A DNA stretch of 64,000 nucleotides, from contig NZ_JAHXYZ010000005.1 in assembly GCF_019969685.1 (NCBI RefSeq), positions 1 to 64,000 on the forward strand, read 5' to 3'. This DNA comes from Microbacterium sp. EST19A (lineage in GTDB: Bacteria; Actinomycetota; Actinomycetes; Actinomycetales; Microbacteriaceae). The notes under the pieces are model-generated. The model searched no databases. It saw only the letters and a program-made list of their open reading frames with translations, and was not told the DNA's origin. A program made the position numbers and the translations under genes. Shown here in pieces: positions 57,518 to 64,000 of this stretch; positions within the stretch are counted from its first letter, which is position 1; every line of letters begins with the position of its first letter.

Positions 57518-57529
57518 TCGCGATAGTCG
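57497..57529 (+). promoter_or_regulatory. Flagellar sigma promoter upstream of flbD-motAB
   Basis: GGTTAC (57497-57502), 14-bp spacer, GTCGCGATAGTCG (57517-57529), in the flgE-flbD gap. The flbD ATG is 41 bp downstream. Confidence 0.86.
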
Positions 57530-57570
57530 GGGCTGCCCCGCCTCTCGTCCCACGCCCGGAGACCCACCCG

Positions 57571-57786
57571 ATGATCATCGTCACCCGCCTCGACCGCATC
57601 CGGTTCGCGGTGAACCCCGACCTGATCGAGCGCGTCCACTCCTCTCCGGACACGACGCTGCACATGGTCGACGGCGGCGTGTACGTCGTGCAGGAGGACC
57701 TCGACGTCGTCATCGACCTCGTCGTCGCGTATCGGGCCCGCGTGCTCGATGCCGCGCAGGCTCTCGGCCGGAAGACGGGGGACTGA
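57571..57786 (+). CDS. flbD: FlbD family flagellar protein
   Basis: 71 residues. MIIVTRLDRIRFAVNPDLIERVHSSPDTTLHMVDGGVYVVQEDLDVVIDLVV is the complete FlbD family domain (RIRFAVNPDLIERVHS visible). Role not settled; in Gram-positive clusters it lies between flgE and motA as here. ATG at 57571 with CCGGAG 9-10 nt upstream; 2 bp before motA. Confidence 0.9.
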   Translation: MIIVTRLDRIRFAVNPDLIERVHSSPDTTLHMVDGGVYVVQEDLDVVIDLVVAYRARVLDAAQALGRKTGD

Positions 57787-57788
57787 TC

Positions 57789-58598
57789 GTGGATCCCGCA
57801 TTCCTCATCGGGGTCATCCTCGCGTTCGGTGCACTCGTCGCCATGATCACGATGGAGGGCGCGAGCTTCGAGGCGCTCCTCATCCCCGCTCCGATGATCC
57901 TGGTGCTCGGGTCGACCATCGGCGTCGGCATCGCGAGTCACACCCTGCGCGACACCCGCCTGGCGATCGCGAGCCTCGGGCGCATGGTGCGGGGGCCGAG
58001 ATCCACGCCCGAGGCCGTCATCCCCTTCCTGGTCGGCTACGCCGAGAAGGCGCGCGGGGAGGGACTCCTCGCCCTCGAACAGGAGCTCGACGGCGCTCCC
58101 GACCCGTTCACCAGGCAGGCGCTGCAGGCCCTGGCCGACGGCACGGATGCCGAAGATCTGCGGATGACGATGGACGACGAGATCACGGCCACCTCGTCGC
58201 GCAACCGCATCGCGGCGAAGTTCTTCTCGTCGCTCGGTGGTTACGCTCCGACCATCGGCATCGTCGGAACCGTCGTCTCGCTCACGCACGTGCTCGAGAA
58301 GCTCGACGAGCCGGACCACCTGGGTCCGATGATCGCCGCCGCGTTCGTGGCGACGCTGTGGGGGCTGCTCTCCGCCAACTTCATCTGGAACCCGATCGCC
58401 GGTCGCCTCGCCCGCATCGGCGCCGTCGAACTCGAGCGCATGACGCTCGTGAGCGAGGGGATGCTGGCGATCCAGGCCGGCAGCGCGCCGCACCTGCTTC
58501 AGGAGCGACTCGAAGCCCTGTCCACGGTCAAGCCGAAGCGCCGCAAGACGGACGACGCGAAGAGCGCCGAGCCGAAGGGCGCGGAGGAGCCGCGGTGA
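57789..58598 (+). CDS. motA: Flagellar stator protein MotA
   Basis: 269 residues with four membrane segments (two at the N-terminus and LGGYAPTIGIVGTVVSLTHVL plus FVATLWGLLSANFIWNPIAGRL near 150-200; PTIGIVGTVVSLTH visible). The conserved prolines and the cytoplasmic Arg/Glu-rich loop that meets FliG are present. GTG start at 57789. Stop overlaps motB by 4 nt (GTGA). Confidence 0.95.
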   Translation: MDPAFLIGVILAFGALVAMITMEGASFEALLIPAPMILVLGSTIGVGIASHTLRDTRLAIASLGRMVRGPRSTPEAVIPFLVGYAEKARGEGLLALEQELDGAPDPFTRQALQALADGTDAEDLRMTMDDEITATSSRNRIAAKFFSSLGGYAPTIGIVGTVVSLTHVLEKLDEPDHLGPMIAAAFVATLWGLLSANFIWNPIAGRLARIGAVELERMTLVSEGMLAIQAGSAPHLLQERLEALSTVKPKRRKTDDAKSAEPKGAEEPR

Positions 58599-59410
58599 GC
58601 ACTGCCCGCCGCTCCCGCGGCCGTGGGCACGACGAGGACTCGCACGACGAGCCCGACGAGCGCTGGGCCGTCTCCTACGCCGACATGGTGACGGTGCTGA
58701 TGTGCCTGTTCATCGTGCTGTTCGCGGTGTCGAACGTCGACAAGACGAAGTTCGAGCTGCTCGCCAACAGCCTGGCGACGGGCTTCGGCCAGGAGGAGAC
58801 GACCGCAGGCGGCGCCGACATCTCGGAGGGACTCGTGATCCCCCCGGAAGTCGAGGACGAGCAGGGCGTGGCCGACCTCACGAAGCGCGCCGCCGCGGAG
58901 TACGAATCGCTCGAGGAGCTGCGCGAGCGGATCAGAGCATCACTCGCGGCGCAGGGCCTGCAGGACACCGTCGAGTTCGTGATCGACGACCGCGGTCTCA
59001 AGGTCGGCCTGGTGGGTGCCGAGACGTTCTTCGGTGACAACAGCACCGACCTCTCAGCGAAGGCCGACGGTGTGCTCGATGCGATCGGGAACGTGCTGGC
59101 GACAGTCGCCAACCAGGTGAGCGTCGAGGGGCACGCCGACCACCGGCTCGCCGCCGCCCCGTATCCGACGAACTGGGAGCTCTCGGGTGGGCGCGCCACG
59201 CAGGTCGCCCGCTTCCTCGTGGAGCACGAGTCCATCGCCGGTGCTCGCGTGAAGGCCACCGCATTCTCCGACACCCGCCCGCTCGTGGTGGGCGACAGCC
59301 CCGAGGCCCTGGCCAGCAACCGGCGCGTCGACATCATCGTCGAGTCGAACGAGGAAGACCAGGTGCGGGCGTTGCTCCCTGCCCTCGCCGAAGCCGCAGA
59401 GGAGAGCTGA
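58595..59410 (+). CDS. motB: Flagellar stator protein MotB
   Basis: 271 residues from GTG at 58595. Short basic/acidic N-terminus, plug/transmembrane helix WAVSYADMVTVLMCLFIVLFAVSN with the proton-binding Asp in YADM, and an OmpA-like peptidoglycan domain with SVEGHADHRL and NWELSGGRATQVARFL. The Asp and the hydrophobic helix are of the proton-type, not the sodium-type PomB. Longer frames upstream overlap motA and are not used. Confidence 0.95.
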   Translation: MSTARRSRGRGHDEDSHDEPDERWAVSYADMVTVLMCLFIVLFAVSNVDKTKFELLANSLATGFGQEETTAGGADISEGLVIPPEVEDEQGVADLTKRAAAEYESLEELRERIRASLAAQGLQDTVEFVIDDRGLKVGLVGAETFFGDNSTDLSAKADGVLDAIGNVLATVANQVSVEGHADHRLAAAPYPTNWELSGGRATQVARFLVEHESIAGARVKATAFSDTRPLVVGDSPEALASNRRVDIIVESNEEDQVRALLPALAEAAEES

Positions 59411-59443
59411 CGCACCGTGCCCACCATGTCCGAGGAGACCACC

Positions 59444-60337
59444 ATGACCGCAGCCAGCGCGATCGACGACCCGGCCGGCCGGTATCCCGCATACGACTTC
59501 AGCCGTCCGGCGCAGCTCGGCCGTGACAGCATCCGTCGACTGGAGGCATCGTTCGAGTCCTTCGCGCGGCTCTGGTCGTCGCAGCTGACCGCGAAGATCC
59601 GCGTGCGGACGCACCTGTCGCTCGACAGCGTCGCGCTCGTCTCCTATGAGGAGTACGCGCAGACCCTGCCCAGCACGACGGCGATGGTCGCCGGTTCCTT
59701 CACCGATCGGGACGAACCGTGCGTCGTGCAGTTCGGCCTCGACAGCGCGCTGCTCTGGGTCGTGCAGATGATGGGCGGCCGGAGCACCTCGCTGCCCGAG
59801 GCACGCACCTTCACTCCGATCGAGCTCGCGCTGATCCGCAACCTGATGGAGGGCACGTTCGAGCATCTCTCCGCGAGCATGGGCACGCTGCTGCCCGGCG
59901 AGCCGATGTTCGGCGGCGTGCACTACAACCCGCAGTACCTGCAGGTGATCGCCGCGTCGGCAGCGGTGATCGTCGCCCGGTACACGATGCGCCTCGGCGA
60001 TACCCAGACGGTCGCATCGGTCATGCTCCCCGCGTCGGCGGTCGTGGATCGCCTGGCGGCGTCGGGAGCGGATGCCGCGGCGGCCCGCGGCGCCGCGCAC
60101 ACCCGTGATCAGGTGCACAGCACGCCGCTCGAGATCACACTGCGCCTCGCGCCGATCACGATCGGGGCCGGTGAGGTGCTGAACCTCGCGCCGGGCGACC
60201 TGCTGCGCCTCCCGCATCCCGAGACGACCCCGTACGAGCTGATGGCGGGGCGCACGCCGATCGCCCGCGCCACCCCGGGCAGCCGGGGCTCGCGGCTCGC
60301 CTGCACCATCACGACCACCCACGAGGAGAACCACTGA
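59444..60337 (+). CDS. fliM: Flagellar motor switch protein FliM
   Basis: 297 residues from the ATG at 59444 (AGGAG 6 nt upstream); GTG 59417 and ATG 59426 are alternatives. YDFSRPAQLGRDSIRRLEASFESFARLWSSQLTAKIRV is the FliM core start (RLEASFESFARLWSSQLTA visible), followed by FTPIELALIRNLM and the SpoA domain near the C-terminus (ITIGAGEVLNLAPGDLLRLPHP). The N-terminal EIDALL peptide that binds phospho-CheY in other bacteria is absent from every start. Ends one base into fliN (TGATG). Confidence 0.94.
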   Translation: MTAASAIDDPAGRYPAYDFSRPAQLGRDSIRRLEASFESFARLWSSQLTAKIRVRTHLSLDSVALVSYEEYAQTLPSTTAMVAGSFTDRDEPCVVQFGLDSALLWVVQMMGGRSTSLPEARTFTPIELALIRNLMEGTFEHLSASMGTLLPGEPMFGGVHYNPQYLQVIAASAAVIVARYTMRLGDTQTVASVMLPASAVVDRLAASGADAAAARGAAHTRDQVHSTPLEITLRLAPITIGAGEVLNLAPGDLLRLPHPETTPYELMAGRTPIARATPGSRGSRLACTITTTHEENH

Positions 60338-60996
60338 TGAGCACCTTCCACGAGACAGCCATCGCCGCGGCGATCGCCGGCAAGCTGCCGCTCGGCTATC
60401 CCGTCATCCCGACGCCGTCCTCCGACCCGGGTGCCACCGGCGAGGCCGTCGCCGTGAGCTTCACCGGCACGCCGGGCGCGCGCATCGCGATCCAGGTGTT
60501 CGACCCGGCCCAGCTCGAGGACGGCTCGAAGAGCGCCGAGCTGGCCGACCGCCTGCACCCGGTGTTCGAGGCCGCGGCTATCGTGCTCGGCACCGGATCC
60601 CTCAGTGACGGAGAGCAGGTGAGCGCTGCCGAGGTGTTCACGGCCTCCGGCACGCAGGTGTTCGACCTCGTCGATGCATCGGGCGCCATCGCGGCTCGAG
60701 CCTCCGTGCGCATCGACGGCGACCGCGCGGCTGCCGCATCCACCGGTCCGCAGCGGCTCAGCCGTATCGCCGGCGTCGAGATGGAGCTGGTCGTCGAGAT
60801 CGGTCGCACACGGATGCCGGTGCGCGACGTGCTCTCGCTCGAGCCCGGTCACGTCGTCGAGCTCGACCGCGCCGCCGGGTCGCCCGCGGACATCAAGCTC
60901 AACGGCCGGCTGATCGGTCACGGCACGGTCGTCGTCGCCGACGGCGACTTCGCGATCCGTGTCGAGCGCATCCTCGACGGCGCAGAGAGCGTCTGA
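60337..60996 (+). CDS. fliN: Flagellar motor switch protein FliN, long form
   Basis: 219 residues, about 80 more than a normal FliN. The C-terminal SpoA domain is standard: AGVEMELVVEIGRTRMPVRDVLSLEPGHVVELDR (RTRMPVRDVLSLEPGHVVEL visible). The first 130 residues (SVSFTGTPGARIAIQVFDP, LSDGEQVSAAEV) resemble the unusual N-terminal domain of FliY/CheC-related switch proteins only loosely. Overlaps fliM by one base; 2 bp before fliO. Confidence 0.9.
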   Translation: MSTFHETAIAAAIAGKLPLGYPVIPTPSSDPGATGEAVAVSFTGTPGARIAIQVFDPAQLEDGSKSAELADRLHPVFEAAAIVLGTGSLSDGEQVSAAEVFTASGTQVFDLVDASGAIAARASVRIDGDRAAAASTGPQRLSRIAGVEMELVVEIGRTRMPVRDVLSLEPGHVVELDRAAGSPADIKLNGRLIGHGTVVVADGDFAIRVERILDGAESV

Positions 60997-60998
60997 GC

Positions 60999-61463
60999 AT
61001 GGACGACGTGCTCGTCGCGCTGCGCATGATCGTCGCACTGGCGGCCGTGCTCGGCCTGCTGCTGTTCCTCAGCCGCCGGCTGCAGAAGGCGGGCGCGAAG
61101 GGCGACAGTCCGATGTCCGGGCTGCTGCCGAAGAGTCTCGGTCGGATCAGCGGACTCCGCCGGAGTCACGCGACTCCAGGTCGTGGCACGAAGGCACGGC
61201 CGGAGAAGATCACCGTCGTCGCTCGGTCGGGGATCGGTGCCAAGGCACAGCTCGTCGTGGCCGAGTTCGGCGGCATCCGCTATGTGCTCGGTGTCACCGA
61301 GCACGGCATCAGCGTCGTCGACACGCAGGAAGCGCCGCTGACGGAGGAGGACGAGGCGGTGGATGAGGCGGATGAGGCAGGACACGCCACAGACGACGGG
61401 TCGTCGACGGGCGATCTCGACATCTTCGATGACGCGGAGTGCCCGCTGAAGTCGGTCGCCTGA
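60999..61463 (+). CDS. fliO: Flagellar biosynthetic protein FliO
   Basis: 154 residues with one N-terminal membrane helix (LRMIVALAAVLGLLLFLSRRL) and a cytoplasmic FliO domain: KITVVARSGIGAKAQLVVAEFGGIRYVLGVTEHGISVV (ARSGIGAKAQLVVAEFGG visible). Stabilises FliP ring formation. The C-terminal 40 residues are acidic. After its stop a 126-bp gap with the fourth promoter begins. Confidence 0.88.
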   Translation: MDDVLVALRMIVALAAVLGLLLFLSRRLQKAGAKGDSPMSGLLPKSLGRISGLRRSHATPGRGTKARPEKITVVARSGIGAKAQLVVAEFGGIRYVLGVTEHGISVVDTQEAPLTEEDEAVDEADEAGHATDDGSSTGDLDIFDDAECPLKSVA

Positions 61464-61486
61464 GCGCTCACTGCCGGTTGCCCGCC

Positions 61487-61519
61487 GGTTACGCGATGCG
61501 GCCGGTGTCGCGATAGTCG
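61487..61519 (+). promoter_or_regulatory. Flagellar sigma promoter upstream of fliP
   Basis: GGTTAC (61487-61492), 14-bp spacer, GTCGCGATAGTCG (61507-61519), in the fliO-fliP gap; strongest similarity is to the flgB copy. Confidence 0.88.
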
Positions 61520-61523
61520 TCGT

Positions 61524-61540
61524 CGAGCACGGATCGCTCG
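61524..61540 (+). promoter_or_regulatory. GGA-loop hairpin in the fliP leader
   Basis: CGAGC-ACGGATC-GCTCG, identical in sequence and in distance from the promoter to 48263-48279. A GGATCGG follows (61553-61560 region) and the SD GGAG is at 61578-61581, so the whole leader resembles that of flgB. Confidence 0.7.
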
Positions 61541-61589
61541 ACCTCCTGGCTACGGATCGGCCACGTCTCCCATCTTCGGAGTGCCGCCC

Positions 61590-62429
61590 GTGCCCGCAAT
61601 CGCCGCCGCCGCTGCGCTGCCGTCGAGCGCGCGGCGGACGCAGAGGCGCATCTGGATCCTGATCGCCGTCGCGCTGGGGATCGCCGCTCTGCTCGTGTGG
61701 TGGAGCGCCACCGGCGCGCACGCCGCGGCGTCGGCCCTGCCGACCGAGACGGGTGACGGCGAAGGCGTGACGATCAACGGCATCAACGGCACGCCGTCCG
61801 ACAGCATCATGACGCTGCTCGGCATCACGGTGCTGAGCGTGGCGCCTGCGCTGCTGCTGATGATGTCGAGCTTCACGAAGATCTTCGTCGTGCTCGCTCT
61901 CACCCGCAACGCGCTCTCCCTGCCTTCGATCCCGCCGAATCAGGTGCTCGCAGGACTCAGCCTGTTCCTGACGCTGTTCATCATGTGGCCGGTTCTCACC
62001 GACATCAACGCGGTGGCGGTCGCGCCGTTCACCGAGGGGCAGGTCGATTTCGGGCGGGCGTTCGAGCTCGCGCAGCAGCCCCTCAGGGAGTGGATGCTCG
62101 CCTTCACGCGTGAAGAGGACATCGCGCTGATGTACCGCGCCGCGCAGCTGGACAATCCCGCGGACGCCGCGAGCATCCCGCTGCACACCCTCGTGCCGGC
62201 GTTCATGCTGAGCGAGCTGCGCGCCGCCTTCCTCATCGGCTTCATCATCTTCGTGCCGTTCCTGGTGATCGACCTCGTCGTCGCCAGTGCGCTGATGTCG
62301 ATGGGCATGATGATGCTGCCGCCGGTGATGATCTCGCTGCCGTTCAAGATCCTGCTCTTCCTGCTCATCGACGGGTGGGGGATGGTCATCACGGCCCTCG
62401 TGCAGTCCTACAGCGGAGGTGGCGGATGA
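61590..62429 (+). CDS. fliP: Flagellar export gate protein FliP
   Basis: 279 residues from GTG at 61590; this start leaves a proper 8-nt gap from GGAG, whereas GTG 61581 overlaps the SD. Four membrane helices after an N-terminal signal-like segment (LIAVALGIAALLVWW). FliP motifs LTLFIMWPVLTDIN and FVPFLVIDLVVASALMSMGMMMLPPVMISLPFKI (LVVASALMSMGMMMLPPV visible) are complete. Stop overlaps fliQ (ATGA). Confidence 0.95.
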   Translation: MPAIAAAAALPSSARRTQRRIWILIAVALGIAALLVWWSATGAHAAASALPTETGDGEGVTINGINGTPSDSIMTLLGITVLSVAPALLLMMSSFTKIFVVLALTRNALSLPSIPPNQVLAGLSLFLTLFIMWPVLTDINAVAVAPFTEGQVDFGRAFELAQQPLREWMLAFTREEDIALMYRAAQLDNPADAASIPLHTLVPAFMLSELRAAFLIGFIIFVPFLVIDLVVASALMSMGMMMLPPVMISLPFKILLFLLIDGWGMVITALVQSYSGGGG

Positions 62430-62701
62430 ACCCGGAAGCGGTCGTCGACATCGGCCAGGCGGCTCTCATCCTCGCGGCGAAGCTCTGCGCACCTCTGCTG
62501 ATCACGGCGCTCGTGGTCGGTTTCGCGATCTCGTTGCTGCAGTCGATCACGCAGGTGCAGGAGATGACGATCTCCTTCGTGCCGAAGCTCGTCGCCGTCG
62601 GCATCGCGCTGCTCGTGAGCGGTCACTGGATGATCGCCGAGATGATCGCCTTCACGAACGAGCTGTTCGCGCGAATACCGTCGCTGTTGAACGGCGGCTG
62701 A
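62426..62701 (+). CDS. fliQ: Flagellar export gate protein FliQ
   Basis: 91 residues, two membrane helices. ALILAAKLCAPLLITALVVGFAISLLQSITQVQEMTISFVPKLVAV matches FliQ (LLQSITQVQEMTISFVPK visible). Overlaps fliP and, by one base, fliR (TGATG). Confidence 0.95.
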   Translation: MNPEAVVDIGQAALILAAKLCAPLLITALVVGFAISLLQSITQVQEMTISFVPKLVAVGIALLVSGHWMIAEMIAFTNELFARIPSLLNGG

Positions 62702-63462
62702 TGAACATCCCGATCGACTTCACCTGGCTCGAGGCGACGGCCCTCGCGTGCGTGCGGATCACGGCGTTCCTCGTGATCGCTCCGCCGTTCAGCCACGGCA
62801 CCGTCCCGATGCGGATCCGCGCGATGCTGGGCGCAGGCCTCGCCCTCGCGGTGTCGCCGGTCGTCACGGTCGGGTACGAGCGGCTCGACACCGGGGGATT
62901 CATGCTCGCCCTGGCAGGCCAGGCGCTCACCGGTGCGCTGCTGGGGTTCCTCGTGATGCTGCTGTTCAGCGCGATCCAGGGCTCCGGCCACCTCGTCGAC
63001 ACCTTCGGCGGGTTCCAGCTCGCGCAGGCGTTCGACCCCGGGATGGCGGTCAACGGCGCGCAGTTCACCCGACTGTTCCAGATGACCGCGATCGTGCTGC
63101 TGTTCGCGTCTGACGGCTACCAGCTCGTGCTCGGTGGACTGTTCCGGTCGTTCGACGCGATCCCGGTCGACGGCATGATCGATCTCGCGAAGCCTGCGGA
63201 GGCGCTGGTCGGGGCGACGGCGCAGATGATGCTCAGCGCCGTGCAGATCGCCGGCCCGCTGCTGATCGTGCTCTTCCTCGCCGACGTGGGCCTCGGGCTC
63301 GTGACCAGGGTCGCACCGGCCCTGAACGCGTTCGCGATGGGCTTCCCGATCAAGATCGGCCTCACGCTGCTGCTCGTCGGCTTCGTCTACGCGGCCCTGC
63401 CGGGCGTGGTCGCTGCGATCGCGGATGACGCGGCCCGACTGCTGCTGGGTGTGACCCGATGA
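62701..63462 (+). CDS. fliR: Flagellar export gate protein FliR
   Basis: 253 residues, about six membrane helices. RITAFLVIAPPFSHGTVPMRIRAMLGAGLALAVSP (FSHGTVPMRIRAMLGAGLAL visible), GFQLAQAFDPGM and the C-terminal FAMGFPIKIGLTLLL. Together with FliP and FliQ forms the export gate. Starts on the last base of fliQ; stop overlaps flhB (ATGA). Confidence 0.95.
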   Translation: MNIPIDFTWLEATALACVRITAFLVIAPPFSHGTVPMRIRAMLGAGLALAVSPVVTVGYERLDTGGFMLALAGQALTGALLGFLVMLLFSAIQGSGHLVDTFGGFQLAQAFDPGMAVNGAQFTRLFQMTAIVLLFASDGYQLVLGGLFRSFDAIPVDGMIDLAKPAEALVGATAQMMLSAVQIAGPLLIVLFLADVGLGLVTRVAPALNAFAMGFPIKIGLTLLLVGFVYAALPGVVAAIADDAARLLLGVTR

Positions 63463-64000
63463 GCGAGACGGACACCGGCGAACGGAGCGAGAAGACCACC
63501 GATCGTCGTCTGAAGGAGGCGCGTCGCAAGGGGCAGATCGGACGCAGCCAGGACTTCACGGCGTGGGTCTGCATCGCAGCGGCCGCGATCATGTCGCTGC
63601 CGGCGATCGCCTCGGCGACGCAGGTGCTCACCGAGTTGTTCCTGCGCGTCGCGCCGGTGGCGGCGCACCCCACCGACGGCGCGGCTGTGGAGGTGCTCGG
63701 CGCCGCGCTGAACTCGATGGGCGGCATCCTGATGCCGATGCTGCTCGTCGTGCTGCTCGCGACCACCGCGACCGCCGTCGCCCAGGGCGGGATCCACCTA
63801 CGAGGTGTGACGATGCGCACCGAGCAGCTGAACATCATCACGGGCCTGAAGCGCGTCTTCGGCCGGCAGGCGCTCTGGGAGGGCGCGAAGGCACTGCTGA
63901 AGACCGCGGCGATCGGCCTCTCGCTGTGGATCGTCGTCGCAGGTCTCGTGCCGGTGCTCATGGCCAGCGGCAGCCACAACATCACCTGGCTGCTCGAACA
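63459..64000 (+). CDS. flhB: Flagellar export gate protein FlhB (5' part)
   Basis: First 180 residues, cut by the right edge. ETDTGERSEKTTDRRLKEARRKGQIGRSQDFTAW is the FlhB N-terminal signature (EKTTDRRLKEARRKGQIGR visible), followed by three membrane helices. FlhB switches export from hook to filament substrates after self-cleavage at an NPTH site that lies beyond the window. The start ATG overlaps the fliR stop (ATGA). Confidence 0.95.
   Translation, partial: MSETDTGERSEKTTDRRLKEARRKGQIGRSQDFTAWVCIAAAAIMSLPAIASATQVLTELFLRVAPVAAHPTDGAAVEVLGAALNSMGGILMPMLLVVLLATTATAVAQGGIHLRGVTMRTEQLNIITGLKRVFGRQALWEGAKALLKTAAIGLSLWIVVAGLVPVLMASGSHNITWLLE

Overview
The window looks like chromosomal DNA of a flagellated actinobacterium of the family Microbacteriaceae, probably Microbacterium or a close relative. 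The reasons are very high GC, frequent GTG starts, tightly overlapping ATGA/GTGA gene junctions, and Actinobacteria-typical families (DUF3145, DUF3099, PucR-type FasR next to fabDHF, homodimeric AceE, SufT-like DUF59 after sufC). The genus is inferred from gene content only.

Layout. 1-2839: Fe-S assembly operon (end of sufB, sufD, a Rieske ferredoxin, sufC, a SufT-like gene), followed by a PLP aminotransferase and an MFS exporter. 5326-7284: a TetR regulator with a double palindromic operator, divergent from a two-gene ECF-type ABC transporter without an S component. 7289-16883: acyltransferase, dedA-kinase-response regulator, ABC-F protein, PNPOx-type oxidase, cupin, a GH16-like lectin-fold protein, SURF1 and small membrane proteins. 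17026-22857: fabG, a hydrolase, serB, divergent glgC/glgA, an ABC ATPase and the zinc-free L31 rpmE2. 22925-26523: an alpha/beta hydrolase overlapping a DUF262-DUF1524 (GmrSD-like) nuclease. 26700-35940: a putative Fe(II)/2OG oxygenase, DUF3145, and the fabF-acpP-fabH-fabD-fasR-aceE block read leftward.

36095-41720: a tRNA-Val(TAC) gene whose 3' half (45 bp, starting exactly at the first base of the anticodon loop) is repeated at 41676-41720. The two copies bracket a 5.55 kb integrative element of visibly lower GC. It carries a tyrosine integrase interrupted by an in-frame TGA at the Trp of the GLRWGEL box, an AlpA-type excisionase, a phased 11-bp triple repeat, a 585-residue protein with an Mrr-like PD-(D/E)xK domain joined to a large unrecognised region (the best candidate for an undescribed defence gene), a truncated serine recombinase with three direct repeats, a membrane protein and small orphan genes.

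41851-43975: an ArsR regulator, SRPBCC, SnoaL-like and TIGR01777 epimerase genes. 44153 to the right edge: a compact flagellar locus in the order FliA/WhiG-type sigma factor, fliC, fliD, fliS, a FliT-like gene, flgB, flgC, fliE-fliK, flgD, flgE, flbD, motA, motB, fliM, fliN, fliO, fliP, fliQ, fliR, flhB (cut). Four intergenic gaps in this locus carry the same two-block motif, GGTTAC-N13/14-GTCGCGATAGTCG (fliC variant GTCGCGAATGTCG), which I read as the flagellar sigma promoter. The fliC, flgB and fliP leaders each follow this promoter with a small hairpin showing ACGGAT in its loop, which suggests a common post-transcriptional control resembling CsrA targets. No csrA, fliW, flgM, flgK, flgL, flgF or flgG gene is visible in the window.
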